A stretch of 64,000 nt of DNA from an uncultured Bacteroidales bacterium (GTDB lineage: Bacteria > Bacteroidota > Bacteroidia > Bacteroidales > Bacteroidaceae): positions 1-64,000 of the forward strand of contig CAMAMB010000001.1 in assembly GCA_945836755.1 (NCBI GenBank), in the 5' to 3' direction. Shown piece by piece: positions 1 through 10,473 of the stretch; positions within the stretch are counted from its first letter, which is position 1, and every line of letters begins with the position of its first letter. A program made the position numbers and the translations under genes. The notes under the pieces are model-generated. The model was not told the DNA's origin and did no database searches. It saw nothing but the letters and a program-made list of their open reading frames with translations.

Positions 1-1472
1 TCGTAGTAGTACTTGTCGTGCATGTAGTGGATGATGTTCATGGCATCATTGTACACGCGGGCAATCTGAGTGAGCACGAGCTTGTAGTTGTTCATGACCT
101 CTTCGAAGTTGAGGTGGTCAGAACTGAGCATGGGAATGCCCTCTACCATGACGGTACCGGTCTTCTCGCAGCGTCCGCCGTTGATGGCGAGCAGGAGAGC
201 CTTGGCGAGGTTGCAGCGTGCGCCGAAGAACTGAATCTGGCGGCCGATGTCCTGGTAAGACACGCAGCAGGCGATGCCGTAGTCGTCGGAGCCACGTACT
301 TCGCGCATAAGGGTATCGTTCTCGTACTGGATGGAAGATGTGTCTACAGAGACCTTGGCGCAGAAGGCCTTGAAGCCTTCGGGAAGCTCGGGTGACCACA
401 GTACGGTGAGGTTGGGCTCAGGCGAGGGACCTAGGTTGTAGAGGGTCTGCAGGAAGCGGAAGGAGGTCTTGGTGACCTTGGTACGTCCGTCGTTGAAGCG
501 TCCGCCGATAGACTCAGTTACCCAAGTGGGGTCGCCGGCGAAGATTTCGTTGTAGGAACCCATGCGAAGGTGGCGCACCATGCGCAGCTTCATGACAAAC
601 TGGTCGATGAGTTCTTGCGCGTACGTCTCGTCGATGAGGCCGTGCTTGAGGTCGTGCTCGATGTAGATGTCGAGGAAGGAAGAGACATTACCGAGCGACA
701 TGGCAGCACCGTCTTGCTCTTTGACAGCAGCGAGGTAGGCCATGTAAACCCACTGTACAGCTTCGAGGGCATTCTGGGCCGGACGGCGGAGGTCGAGGCC
801 GTAGATTTCGCCGAGTGTGGCAATGTCGTTGAGAGCCTTAATCTGTTCGGCCACCTCCTCGCGCAGGCGGATGCGGGCATCGTCCATAGGTCCATGGAGA
901 CCTGCGAGGTCAGCCTTTTTGGCTTCGATAAGACGGTCGAGACCGTAGAGGGCAAGACGACGATAGTCGCCGATGATGCGGCCACGGGCATAGTTGTCGG
1001 GAAGACCTGTCAAGAAGCCGAGTGAACGGAACTTGCGGATTTCTTCAGTGTAAACGTCGAAGACGCCGTCGTTGTGGGTCTTGCGGTAATGGGTGAAGAT
1101 GTCCTTGACCTTGGGATTAACCTCGGTGCCTTGTTCACGGCAGGCCTTTTCTACCACCTTGATGCCACCGAAAGGCTTGATGGAGCGACGTAGAAGCTCG
1201 TCGGTCTGTAGACCTACGATAAGTTCATTGTCTTTGTCGATATAGCCGGCGGCATGGGAGGTAATAGTAGATACGGTATTGGGGTCGAAGGAACGAACGC
1301 CACCATTGGCACGCTCTTCTTCAAGGGCCTGGAGACAGATGTCCCACAGCTTCTTGGTGCGGTCAGTAGGACCTACCAGGAAGGAAGCATCGCCTTCATA
1401 GGAAGTGAGGTTGCGGCGAACGAAATCGGTTACGTTGATTTGCTCTTTCCAGAGCCCGTCGATAAAGTTCAT
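1..1472 (-). CDS. pflB: Formate acetyltransferase (pyruvate formate-lyase), 3' truncated by window edge
   Basis: Reverse translation from ATG at 1472 reads MNFIDGLWKEQINVTDFVRRNLTSYEGDASFLVGPTDRTKKLWD..., with SDDYGIACCVSYQDIGRQIQFFGARCNLAK (the CC active-site region); pflA-like gene nearby. Confidence 0.95.
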   Translation of the reverse strand, partial: MNFIDGLWKEQINVTDFVRRNLTSYEGDASFLVGPTDRTKKLWDICLQALEEERANGGVRSFDPNTVSTITSHAAGYIDKDNELIVGLQTDELLRRSIKPFGGIKVVEKACREQGTEVNPKVKDIFTHYRKTHNDGVFDVYTEEIRKFRSLGFLTGLPDNYARGRIIGDYRRLALYGLDRLIEAKKADLAGLHGPMDDARIRLREEVAEQIKALNDIATLGEIYGLDLRRPAQNALEAVQWVYMAYLAAVKEQDGAAMSLGNVSSFLDIYIEHDLKHGLIDETYAQELIDQFVMKLRMVRHLRMGSYNEIFAGDPTWVTESIGGRFNDGRTKVTKTSFRFLQTLYNLGPSPEPNLTVLWSPELPEGFKAFCAKVSVDTSSIQYENDTLMREVRGSDDYGIACCVSYQDIGRQIQFFGARCNLAKALLLAINGGRCEKTGTVMVEGIPMLSSDHLNFEEVMNNYKLVLTQIARVYNDAMNIIHYMHDKYYY

Positions 1473-1870
1473 TGGAATAGGGGTTAGGAGGGGTGAATAC
1501 GTAATGGATTTGTTGACAGCTTTCTTAAAAACGATCGCTTTCTTCAGGGCTTCGGCCTGTGTAATGAAGCAACCTAAGTGCAGCTCTGGTTTTTCATAGA
1601 AAGGGAGACGCGATGCTGCGCGAGCATCCAGGGTCTCATAGGTTATCTTTGACAGTGCAAAGATACTATACTGTTGCTAATTACACGCTATGTAGAGGCA
1701 AAAAGTTTTTAATCTTTTTTGCTTATGATGCACCTTTGTGTGGTCGATATGGCATTTGCTGCCCTTATTATGCCTTCTGGCATGTCTCACTTTGTGTGAA
1801 AGTGTGCAATTTATGTGGTTGGAGAAAAGGTGGGTCTGTGAAAGCTCCGGCCGGCCATGGTACGCACGTG

Positions 1871-2515
1871 TTACTGTAGGTCTTCGCTGCGAACGATGCC
1901 GTGGGTGACGGCATATAAAGTCAGGCTGGCCACATTGCGCGTGCCGAGCTTGGCTGTGAGGTGGTTGCGGTGTGTAATGATGGTGGAGATGCTCACTCCG
2001 AGGCGATGGGCTATTTCCTTGTTAATCATCCCGCAGACAATGCCTTGTAACACCTCCTGTTCGCGCGCGGTGAGTTGTGGGGAGAGGGGGGCGGAGGGAC
2101 ATCCCTTGGCTATACGCACGGCTTCGGGCTCTGAACCTTTCGTCGTGTGGGAGGTATGTGCCAGGCGGATGATATCTTTGATGAGCAGACTTTCTTCCTG
2201 CTGAACGTTCAGCTGATGGAAGCCTTGGGGCAGCTGAAGCGCTTCGGGGCCTTGCAAAAGTACAATGGTGCGTGATTGGCGTGCGAGAAAGAAGGTGGTG
2301 GCTAAGAGCAGCTGCTCGGCTGTTACAAAAAAGTGGTAATAATGGTCGGGGTTGGGAGAGTGGAGTAACTCCGCGGTGGAGGAATAGGTGGCAATGTCCG
2401 CCGAAGGCATCATGCGACGGAAGATGGAGGCTAAGCCGATGGACGAAAGCGTGTTGGCTATGACAATGGCTATGGCCGGACGAGCTGGTGAATAATGGTC
2501 GACGTGGTGGTGCAT
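1871..2515 (-). CDS. LuxR-family helix-turn-helix transcriptional regulator with degenerate receiver-like N-terminus
   Basis: C-terminal LTAREQEVLQGIVCGMINKEIAHRLGVSISTIITHRNHLTAKLGTRNVASLTLYAV is a typical LuxR/GerE HTH. Confidence 0.88.
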   Translation of the reverse strand: MHHHVDHYSPARPAIAIVIANTLSSIGLASIFRRMMPSADIATYSSTAELLHSPNPDHYYHFFVTAEQLLLATTFFLARQSRTIVLLQGPEALQLPQGFHQLNVQQEESLLIKDIIRLAHTSHTTKGSEPEAVRIAKGCPSAPLSPQLTAREQEVLQGIVCGMINKEIAHRLGVSISTIITHRNHLTAKLGTRNVASLTLYAVTHGIVRSEDLQ

Positions 2516-2561
2516 GATTGGCAGAGTACTGTGTGAGAACGATGCCGGGTAATGGTAGAGG

Positions 2562-3302
2562 TTAGTTGACTACGAGCTGTGGGAAATAGGTGCGCAGTAT
2601 TATTTCAGCTTTTTGTAACTGTTCGGGTGTGTTCTCGGGCACGTCCTTCAAGGCATAGTCCCACCCCAGCGCCTTATATTTATGGACTCCTAAGCGGTGG
2701 TACGGAAGGAGCTCCACACGTTCTATCTGGCGATAGTCTTTGAAGTGTTCCCCCAGTGTATGCAGGTCCTCTTCGAAATCGCTGAGCCCGGGTACGAGCA
2801 CATAACGTAAGCGGAAAGGCCGCTCATGCGTTTCGAGCCAGTCGGCCGTGCGAAGGGTCTGAGTGTTGGGGCGAGCAGTGATGGCTTCATGGCGCGCCGA
2901 GTTGATTTCCTTGACGTCGAGCAGAACAAGGTCTGTGAGGCCGAGGAGTTCTTCGACATGTGAGTTCCAGATGCCCCCATTGGTATCTACACAGATGTGT
3001 AGGCCGGCATCTTTCAAGCGTCTGAATAGGGGGATGAGCGCCTCTGCCTGTACCGTAGGTTCACCGCCACTGAATGTGATGCCTCCACGTTTGCCAAAAA
3101 AAGGCTTCATGGAGACAGCCTGTTGCAAGATGTAATCAGGGTCTGTGAGCTTGCTTTCACCCACCGGGTCAATGGTATCCGGATTGGCACAATACTTGCA
3201 GCGGAAGGGACAGCCTTGAAGAAAAACTACATAGCGGAGGCCGGGACCATCAAAGGTACCCATTGACTCGTAAGAGTGGACGCGTATCAGTGGGTCGTGC
3301 AT
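2562..3302 (-). CDS. pflA: Pyruvate formate-lyase activating enzyme (radical SAM)
   Basis: GCPFRCKYCANPDT (CxxxCxxC), TFSGGEPTVQ, adjacent to pflB. Confidence 0.95.
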   Translation of the reverse strand: MHDPLIRVHSYESMGTFDGPGLRYVVFLQGCPFRCKYCANPDTIDPVGESKLTDPDYILQQAVSMKPFFGKRGGITFSGGEPTVQAEALIPLFRRLKDAGLHICVDTNGGIWNSHVEELLGLTDLVLLDVKEINSARHEAITARPNTQTLRTADWLETHERPFRLRYVLVPGLSDFEEDLHTLGEHFKDYRQIERVELLPYHRLGVHKYKALGWDYALKDVPENTPEQLQKAEIILRTYFPQLVVN

Positions 3303-3358
3303 GTGACGATAGATATTTTTGAGTTAAGAGGAAGGGGAGTAGCAAAGGGATGCGGGCC

Positions 3359-4687
3359 TTATATCTTGGTGGTTTGCCAGTTGGCCTTTTTAAGATATAT
3401 GTAGCAGAGGACGAGACAGACAACCTGATAGACGTGCTCACTGGCCCACCCCCAGGCAAGATTGACTTTGAAACCGAGGATAGCTACACCTACGTAGACA
3501 GTGTATATAAAGAGGGAGATGAACTCAATGGTGAGTGACGTCCTGGTGTTGCCGGTACCGCTGACGGAATGGAAAAGGATCTGAGCGGGAATGGTAAAGA
3601 TGTAGGATGACACCATGACGTAGAGGGCTGGTCTGCCTTCGAGGAGAATGGTATCGTCGTCGGTGAATATCCTCATAAAGAGTTCAGGGTAAAGAATTTC
3701 AGCGAGTAGGAATGGAGTCAGTATGAAGCATGTGAGACGGATAATCTTGCGCATGGTATGTGGTATCTCCATGATGCGTCCCTCGCCCATGAGATTGCTG
3801 ACGATGGTGCCTGAGGTAGTGGAAAGGGCTATCACCGTCATGAAGGTGAAGGAGGAGAGGTTGCGTACAACATTAGTGGCTGCCAATGACTTCTCGCCTA
3901 AATGCTCTACCGCAAGGAAGAAAAAGAACCAGGTGGCGAGCGAGAGAAAATTCTGCATCATGGTCCAAATGCTCACCTTCATGATGCTATGCAGCGTGGT
4001 GATACTGAAGTTGGGGAAACTGGCAAGGCCATATTGGGCGCAGTCGGTGTATAGGCATGTGTAGACTATGAAGAAGACGACCGAGACAGCCTGTGCGAGG
4101 GTGGTACCTATGGCTGCTCCGGCTATGCCTAAGCGGGGCATGCCACAGTAACCGAAGATTAGGACGTAATTGAAGACCACATTGCAGACCACCATGATGG
4201 CGGCATTGAGGGTGAGAACGCTCGTCTTGGTCGTGCCCACATAGAAGGCTCTGAATGTGGCTGCTATGAAGGCGAAGAAGAGGCTGTAGATTCGCCATTG
4301 CAAGTAGGAGTCGGTGGCTTCAAACACCCTGGGAGAGCGAATGATGGCCCGTAGGATGTCCGGGGCAAGTGTGACGCCAAAAACAAAGAGCGCCATGGCC
4401 ATGAGAAAGAGAAAGGCTTGTGTATGGTAAAAGATGCTGCCAATCTCGCTGAAGTGTCCTTGGCCATTGCGGCGAGCCATTAATATTTGGGCCCCTATGC
4501 TAAAACCGAGGCCGAGCATGAAGATGGTGACAAAAAAGATGCTTCCTAAGGCCGATGCTCCTAATTCAACCTCGCCAACCCGCCCGAGAAAGACGGTGTC
4601 AATCATGCCCATCAACTGCTCCATGAGTGTGCTGAGCAAGATGGGGTAGGCTATGCTCCATATTTGGGAGTAGCTGTATGTGCGCAT
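3359..4687 (-). CDS. MATE family efflux transporter
   Basis: 12-TM hydrophobic profile; MEQLMGMIDTVFLGRVGEVELGASALGS motif typical of MatE. Confidence 0.92.
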   Translation of the reverse strand: MRTYSYSQIWSIAYPILLSTLMEQLMGMIDTVFLGRVGEVELGASALGSIFFVTIFMLGLGFSIGAQILMARRNGQGHFSEIGSIFYHTQAFLFLMAMALFVFGVTLAPDILRAIIRSPRVFEATDSYLQWRIYSLFFAFIAATFRAFYVGTTKTSVLTLNAAIMVVCNVVFNYVLIFGYCGMPRLGIAGAAIGTTLAQAVSVVFFIVYTCLYTDCAQYGLASFPNFSITTLHSIMKVSIWTMMQNFLSLATWFFFFLAVEHLGEKSLAATNVVRNLSSFTFMTVIALSTTSGTIVSNLMGEGRIMEIPHTMRKIIRLTCFILTPFLLAEILYPELFMRIFTDDDTILLEGRPALYVMVSSYIFTIPAQILFHSVSGTGNTRTSLTIEFISLFIYTVYVGVAILGFKVNLAWGWASEHVYQVVCLVLCYIYLKKANWQTTKI

Positions 4688-4722
4688 GGGGAGAGCGAGG
4701 TGGAAGAAATGGTGAGAGAATA

Positions 4723-4770
4723 AAGCGAGCGGCGAATGAGAAGAGATATCTCTTCTGCCGCCGCTCGCTT
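4723..4770 (-). terminator. Long perfect-stem hairpin downstream of Gfo/Idh/MocA gene
   Basis: AAGCGAGCGGCG ... AGAAGAGATATCTCTTCT ... CGCCGCTCGCTT: nested inverted repeats just after the stop at 4791. Confidence 0.75.
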
Positions 4771-4790
4771 ATATGATAAGGATGAAATGA

Positions 4791-6452
4791 TTACTTCTTG
4801 TTGGGGCAGCAAGCCTTGCAGCTAGCTCCACGTACGGCAGTTACTGCTTTGTCATAGGCTTTCTTGGCTTTCACCTTATCGCGACCGGGAGCAGCTTTCT
4901 TGTACGTGTCGTAAAGGTCCCAAATCTTCGTCTTGGCAACTGCTTCTTTCTGAGCGGCTGTATAAGCCTTGGCCTTGGCTTCTACGGCAGCTTCTTCTTC
5001 AGCAGGGGCATAAGCATGTTTGTAGCCCTTCACGTCTTGCCAATGTCCGCGAGTGAAGTCGGGGAATTCAACGGCGGCGCAGTTGTGATCCATGGAGAGT
5101 GTGCCAAGCTCGGCAAGGCAACACCATTCGGCGAGGTCGTAAACATCCATGTCAAGGGGCAGACCATTCTGGAGGCAGTATACCATGCGGGCGTCCATCA
5201 TGTAGTCCATACCGCCGTGACCCATCTCGCGACCTATGTCACCATACTTCTTGATGATGGGATGCTCGTATTTCTTCATGAGGGCCTTGTACTCTGCATC
5301 AGGGAGGAATCCGTGGCTGGAGAGGTTATCTACCTGTGGCTCAACACCGCTGGCAGAAAGTTGGCTCTTGTCAAGGGCAATAGCCTCGCTGGGATACTTG
5401 GTGGCGTAGCCTCTGGTACCCGTGAGCTTGAAGAGACGGTTGTAGGGCTGCGGGTTCATCACATTGTGCTGAATTTCAACGACCTTGCCATCAGCGGTAC
5501 GCATGAGGGTAGTGGTGTGGTCGCCGTTGCGGAAGTCTTTGCAAGGCTTACCGGTCTTCTTCTCAACATATTCTTTGCCGTGAACAGACTTGGTGTCCAT
5601 GGCTACGAGGGTGGTGAAGCGGTCGCCGCGGTGGATGTCAAGGCATTGTGCCACAGGGCCTAGACCGTGAGTGGCATATACGTCGCCACGATTCTCCATG
5701 TTGTACTTCATACGCCATCCGAGTTTGTCGGGGTCGTTGGCAGGATTTTTCCAATACCAGTCCCAAAAGTCATCAAGATTGTGTATGTAGGCACCTTCAG
5801 CGCGAATGACTTCACCGAATACACCAGCCTGAGTCATGGCAAGTGCGTTGAGTTCGTAGTAGTCATAGCAGCAGTTCTCAAGAATCATGCAGTGCTTGCG
5901 GGTTTTCTCTGAAAGGTCGATGAGCTCCCAGCATTGCTCGAGGTTCATGGCTGAGGGAACTTCGATAGCAGTGTGTTTGCCATTCTCTAAGGCGCACTTA
6001 GCTACGGGGAAGTGGTGATCCCAGTCCGTGGCAACATATACGAGGTCGATGTCAGGACGAGCGCAAAGCTCTTTGTAGCCTTCTTCGCCAAAATAAATGT
6101 CTGCGGGCTTCAAGCCAGCCTTCCTTAGAGTGGCCTGACAGGCTTCAGCGCGAGCTTCTTCGTAGTCGCAGAGCGCCACAACCTCAACGCCGGGAATGTG
6201 GCAGAAGCGGTTCACTGCACCGGGGCCGCGCATGCCGAGACCCACAAAGGCTACTTTCACTGTCTGAATTTTGGGGGCTGTGAGGCCAATCACATGCTGC
6301 TGGCCGGGAGCGCGTTGAGGAGTATCAACAACAATCGTACCTTCCTGCCAATGCCATTTCGTAGAGGGTGAAGTGGCTTGTGCTGAGGCCTGAGATATGC
6401 CCAATGTGAGCATAGCAGTCAAGGCTACAGCTAAACATTTTACCTTTTTCAT
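4791..6452 (-). CDS. Secreted Gfo/Idh/MocA family oxidoreductase (GH109-like)
   Basis: Signal peptide MKKVKCLAVALTAMLTLGISQASAQA; VAFVGLGMRGPGAVNRFCHIPGVEVVALCDYEEARAEA Rossmann motif; MGHGGMDYMMDARMVYCLQNG. Confidence 0.88.
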   Translation of the reverse strand: MKKVKCLAVALTAMLTLGISQASAQATSPSTKWHWQEGTIVVDTPQRAPGQQHVIGLTAPKIQTVKVAFVGLGMRGPGAVNRFCHIPGVEVVALCDYEEARAEACQATLRKAGLKPADIYFGEEGYKELCARPDIDLVYVATDWDHHFPVAKCALENGKHTAIEVPSAMNLEQCWELIDLSEKTRKHCMILENCCYDYYELNALAMTQAGVFGEVIRAEGAYIHNLDDFWDWYWKNPANDPDKLGWRMKYNMENRGDVYATHGLGPVAQCLDIHRGDRFTTLVAMDTKSVHGKEYVEKKTGKPCKDFRNGDHTTTLMRTADGKVVEIQHNVMNPQPYNRLFKLTGTRGYATKYPSEAIALDKSQLSASGVEPQVDNLSSHGFLPDAEYKALMKKYEHPIIKKYGDIGREMGHGGMDYMMDARMVYCLQNGLPLDMDVYDLAEWCCLAELGTLSMDHNCAAVEFPDFTRGHWQDVKGYKHAYAPAEEEAAVEAKAKAYTAAQKEAVAKTKIWDLYDTYKKAAPGRDKVKAKKAYDKAVTAVRGASCKACCPNKK

Positions 6453-6650
6453 AGTGTAAGGTTTGAATATTAGTAGATGGGTTTAAGACTCGCTTTGAAT
6501 GAAACTGCCGAAGATGGAATGTGTTTTTCTGAGGAGGATGGGCAGTCGTATGCCCTCTGTTATCCTTCGAAGGGCAAAATTAATAAATATTGTCAGAGTA
6601 GCAAATTTAGATGCGATATTCTTCTTAGAGGCTTGCCACCTTATAAATAA

Positions 6651-6690
6651 AGGTATGCTTAAGCGCATGGCTTAGGCATACCTTTATGAG
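6651..6690 (-). terminator. Intrinsic terminator downstream of TPR gene
   Basis: AAAGGTATGCTTAAGC-gcatg-GCTTAGGCATACCTTT, T-rich 3' side on the minus strand. Confidence 0.7.
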
Positions 6691-6719
6691 ATGATAATGC
6701 TTATCTATTATCGGTATGC

Positions 6720-8225
6720 TTACTGGGCATTTTGCTGGAGGAATTGTTCTGCATTCTTGACAAATTCGTCGTCAGGGCGGATAGATTTGAGAATTGCGCA
6801 AATGCGTTTGGCGTCTTCGAAATCTTCAGGCACAATAGATACATCGTAGAAGAAGATGTAGCGACAAGCTTCGAAACGTTGTGCAGCAAACTCATTAGCT
6901 TTACTCTCTGAGACTTCCAATACCTTATTGTAGTAGTCGCGCACCGCAGCAATAGGCTTCTGTGTATCGGTATTATTAAGACGGGCCAACTGGATGTATG
7001 CTTGCACAAAATCAGGCTTTTTATCAATAACCTCTTTGAAGGTGGCTTCAGCCTTAGCTCTATAGTCATTCTTCTTCTCAGGGGTAGTAGTTTCGTCTAA
7101 GCAGGCATATACATACTTGGTTGCTAAGAGAAAACGGTCAGCAGTATCCACTTTGTCGCCCCTCTTCTGAAGGTAGATGTTATAGGCCTCTATACCCTTA
7201 TCATATTGCTTGTTACGAATGCAGAGGTTTGATAGCTCTTTGTAACCACCTAATTTCGTGCTATCCTTTGCCAACGCTTTTTCATAATATGTGATGGCTG
7301 CAGGTATGTCGCCTTTCTCCTTTTCAAGGGCTGCGGCATATTCGTAGTCAAGATAGAGGTAGATGCTATCCGCGTACTCTTTGTTATAGATGTAGTTACC
7401 TGCTGCTTGCGCTTCAGCCAAGGCCTTATCGTAGTCGAAGGCTTCTTGTATCTTGTTGATCTTTGCAAAGAAGTCCATGCGACGGATGACGATATCCATA
7501 GGGTCGAGTGGTTGTATCTCTTTTGCTACAATTATAATGCTGTCAAATTGTGCCTGAGAGTAAAGTGACTGCAGGTAGTTCTCACATGAACGTATGTCAA
7601 TATGGGCGATGTCTTTAGGCACTGCCTTATAGTAGTCTTTGTAATAGCTGCAGGCTTCGACGTATTTGTCTTGCTTATAATAAATGTCGCCAAGGTCTTT
7701 ATATGCCTTGTAATAGTCAGGTTCTAATTCAATAATCCTCAGTAGGTCTTCTGTAGCCGCTATAGGGTTGATATTCTTGTATACAAAAGCCCTTCTCTTC
7801 ATGGCAGTGACGTTGTTAGGATCATATGACAGTATCTCATCAAACTTTGAGCCTGCATTGCCCCAGTCCTGCATCTTCATTCTCACTTCACCGCAGAACA
7901 TGAGGACATCATAGTCTGCGGCATTTTTCTCGTAGACATATTTTGAGCAAATCATTGCGCCCTGCAGATAATCCTTCTGGAGGAAGTAGTCGCCTAAAGA
8001 AAGAAGGTCGTTCGCAGACTTACTTGCTTTCTTGGTTAGTTTAGTGAACTCTCTGTCAGCCTTTTCAGGATCCTCTAATGCAAACTCCATCACCTTGTCG
8101 GCCATGGTTTGCAATTCCGGGTTAAGTGGCTGGCATTCGTAGGTTTTCTCTTGGGCACTCATTGTGAGGCTGCTCACGAACAGGAGGCCCATTACGGCTA
8201 CATTGCGAATGAAATTCTTCTTCAT
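6720..8225 (-). CDS. TPR-repeat periplasmic/secreted protein
   Basis: Signal peptide MKKNFIRNVAVMGLLFVSSLTMSAQE; multiple TPR-like helices (YYKAYKDLGDIYYKQDKYVEACSYY etc.). Confidence 0.8.
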   Translation of the reverse strand: MKKNFIRNVAVMGLLFVSSLTMSAQEKTYECQPLNPELQTMADKVMEFALEDPEKADREFTKLTKKASKSANDLLSLGDYFLQKDYLQGAMICSKYVYEKNAADYDVLMFCGEVRMKMQDWGNAGSKFDEILSYDPNNVTAMKRRAFVYKNINPIAATEDLLRIIELEPDYYKAYKDLGDIYYKQDKYVEACSYYKDYYKAVPKDIAHIDIRSCENYLQSLYSQAQFDSIIIVAKEIQPLDPMDIVIRRMDFFAKINKIQEAFDYDKALAEAQAAGNYIYNKEYADSIYLYLDYEYAAALEKEKGDIPAAITYYEKALAKDSTKLGGYKELSNLCIRNKQYDKGIEAYNIYLQKRGDKVDTADRFLLATKYVYACLDETTTPEKKNDYRAKAEATFKEVIDKKPDFVQAYIQLARLNNTDTQKPIAAVRDYYNKVLEVSESKANEFAAQRFEACRYIFFYDVSIVPEDFEDAKRICAILKSIRPDDEFVKNAEQFLQQNAQ

Positions 8226-8462
8226 ATTGTGTTAGATGATGTTGTTTTCTGTATGGCTATATATGTTTTGTGTAGGGGATAACGATGAAGTGCGTCAACG
8301 CCTTTCGGGGCAAAGGTACTAATAAATAGATGAACCCTCTCCTTTTATACATAAAAATAGCGTTAATAGTGGTCTCTTTGTCATTTATCCACTACGGGTG
8401 GCACGGCCTTGTCAGGTTGTTACAGTGGGTGGCTAAGCTATTGCATTCTGTAAAGCGATGGG

Positions 8463-9422
8463 TTATTTCACACCAACCGATTTGACTTGTACAGGAGAGT
8501 AGGGGAGGAGTTGGGAGTGGTTGCAGATGATGGTTTGTCCCTTTTGTCCTTTGGCAAAGAAGTAGAAACTACGAACCATAGATTTGGTGCGGGGGTCGGT
8601 GGTAATGATATAGATTGAGCGTAGAAGGGGGTACTCGCCTGTAGCAATATAGTATTGGTATGGCCTCACATATTTAGACTGAGCCCGGTCGGCATACTTG
8701 CTGACTCTCATGACGTTGATGTCAAGCGATGAGAAATCTGCCATAGGTTCATCTTCCTTTTTTTTCAGCCAGTCAGTGCCTATTATACCTATGATGTCAG
8801 GGTTTGTCTTGACCATCTCAATGACTGACATGTTTGTGCCGTTGTCTGAAGCGAATACAGGACCGGTGAGTGGTTGACCATTACATAGGGAGTCTTTCAT
8901 AAACCTTACTGTGCTGGACGCCGAGTGGTCAAAGACGATTTTAAGGTCTCCTTTTTTTGTCCCCTTGCTGAGTTGCTCCCATTTGTTAATCTTTCCGGTC
9001 ATGATAGCCTTAATCTCATCAAGTGTGATAAGGCTATCCGGATTATCCTTATGGGTTATCAAAGCAATAGCGTCTGTGGCTATGAGGGCCTGCTTGGCAC
9101 TAAGTGTGTGTCCCTGAACGACTTTTAGCTCTGTGTCGTTGAGCTTTCTTGTGGCGATACAGGATCGAAGGCTGTCGTTGACCAGCAGGCGAATGACACT
9201 ATCTTCGCTAACAAATAGTGGTTTCATCGTAGCCTCGGGATGCATCATGGCAAAGGTGGCGGTTAGTTCCTCCATGATGGGCTTGAAAGTCTCGTCAATG
9301 GCTATATCAACGTTGTCTTCTTCCATCCATTTGGCGTTGGTACTCTTGTTGGGGTGGCAGGAGGAGAGAAGTACGAGGCTCAGCAAGAAACAGTGTCGTA
9401 GGTTGTGGGAAATACCTTTCAT
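8463..9422 (-). CDS. PstS-like phosphate/anion-binding lipoprotein
   Basis: Lipobox LLSSCHPN; IALITHKDNPDSLITLDEIKAIMTGKINKWEQL and FDHSASSTVRFMKDSL motifs typical of PBP-like domain. Confidence 0.82.
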   Translation of the reverse strand: MKGISHNLRHCFLLSLVLLSSCHPNKSTNAKWMEEDNVDIAIDETFKPIMEELTATFAMMHPEATMKPLFVSEDSVIRLLVNDSLRSCIATRKLNDTELKVVQGHTLSAKQALIATDAIALITHKDNPDSLITLDEIKAIMTGKINKWEQLSKGTKKGDLKIVFDHSASSTVRFMKDSLCNGQPLTGPVFASDNGTNMSVIEMVKTNPDIIGIIGTDWLKKKEDEPMADFSSLDINVMRVSKYADRAQSKYVRPYQYYIATGEYPLLRSIYIITTDPRTKSMVRSFYFFAKGQKGQTIICNHSQLLPYSPVQVKSVGVK

Positions 9423-9499
9423 GTATACTCTATTTTTACTTGTGATGAGTGAAGCAAGCTGCTCAACTCAACTTTTGGGAAGCAAAACTATATAAAAAG

Positions 9500-9546
9500 G
9501 GGCGAGTAACAAAGGTCTTCACTTTATTACTCGCCCGATTTAGTGT
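9500..9546 (-). terminator. Intrinsic terminator downstream of tonB
   Basis: Minus strand GGGCGAGTAATAAAG...CCTTTGTTACTCGCCCCTTTTT. Confidence 0.75.
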
Positions 9547-9588
9547 TATTGTAATCTTCAAACAAGTGATTTTGCTGAAGATATGGTC

Positions 9589-10449
9589 TTAGATAATTCT
9601 AAACCTTACAGGAAGTCTGAACCATACAGGAACGGGGTGACCTTGTTGCTTGGCGGGGATAAATCGCTTGAGCTTACGTACCACGTCAGCAGCAGCTTTG
9701 TCGCACTCCTTGGAGAGGCTCTTTTCAACCTTGATGGTGCTCACAGAGCCGTCTACGTCAACCTTGAAGCGGAGGATAACGGTACCTTGAAGGCCCTGAT
9801 CTTGTGCGATGTCAGGATATACCACGTTCTGGTTAACGAACCTAATGAGGGCTTCTTCGCCACCGGGGTATTGTGCAGGAGATTCAACGATCGCGTTGTC
9901 AACAACCTCAGGTTCTTTGGGAGGTATAGTGGTACCACCGGCCTGCTGGTTATCCTTCAGGTCATCAATGTTAATACCTGATCCGCCAGTTTCGTTGATG
10001 TAGTCCTGAGAAGCGATGGCAAATTTACTCTTGGTCACTTCGTCCTGAGTCTTAAGCTCCTTGGTGAGATCCACCTTGTCATCGTCCACGATTTTAGGTA
10101 CACTAAATGCGATAGAAGATTTTACGGCAACCTTTTCAACGGGCTTTTCGTACTCAAGCTCAGGTTCTTTCTTCTTGGGTTCTTCTTTCTTAGGCTCGTC
10201 TTTCTTGAGCTGCTGGAGTTCTACCACAGAGCTATCGTCGAGGCCTTTGTTCTTCTCTAATGCAGCGGCTACTGCACTTTTGAGGAAGATGGCTGCGACA
10301 ATGGCCACAATGGCAATTAGGACGATGATAATTGCGCGGAGCTGGAACTTACCTTTGTTTGCGCGACTGCGATAAGCTCCGTATGCCTGGTTACGTCCTT
10401 CGAATACCATGTCGCACCACTCGCGTGATGCTAAATCTATTTTAGACAT
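9589..10449 (-). CDS. tonB: TonB family energy transducer
   Basis: N-terminal TM, Pro/Glu/Lys-rich linker, C-terminal FVNQNVVYPDIAQDQGLQGTVILRFKVDVDGSVSTIKVEKS TonB_C domain. Confidence 0.92.
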   Translation of the reverse strand: MSKIDLASREWCDMVFEGRNQAYGAYRSRANKGKFQLRAIIIVLIAIVAIVAAIFLKSAVAAALEKNKGLDDSSVVELQQLKKDEPKKEEPKKKEPELEYEKPVEKVAVKSSIAFSVPKIVDDDKVDLTKELKTQDEVTKSKFAIASQDYINETGGSGINIDDLKDNQQAGGTTIPPKEPEVVDNAIVESPAQYPGGEEALIRFVNQNVVYPDIAQDQGLQGTVILRFKVDVDGSVSTIKVEKSLSKECDKAAADVVRKLKRFIPAKQQGHPVPVWFRLPVRFRII

Positions 10450-10473
10450 AATGAGTTAATACTTAGCTTATTA

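Noticed and set aside
5016-5663. Long plus-strand ORF (215 aa) antisense to the Gfo/Idh/MocA gene
   Set aside because: Lies entirely within a confident CDS on the opposite strand; low-complexity His/Val-rich translation is typical of shadow ORFs in GC-rich coding DNA.
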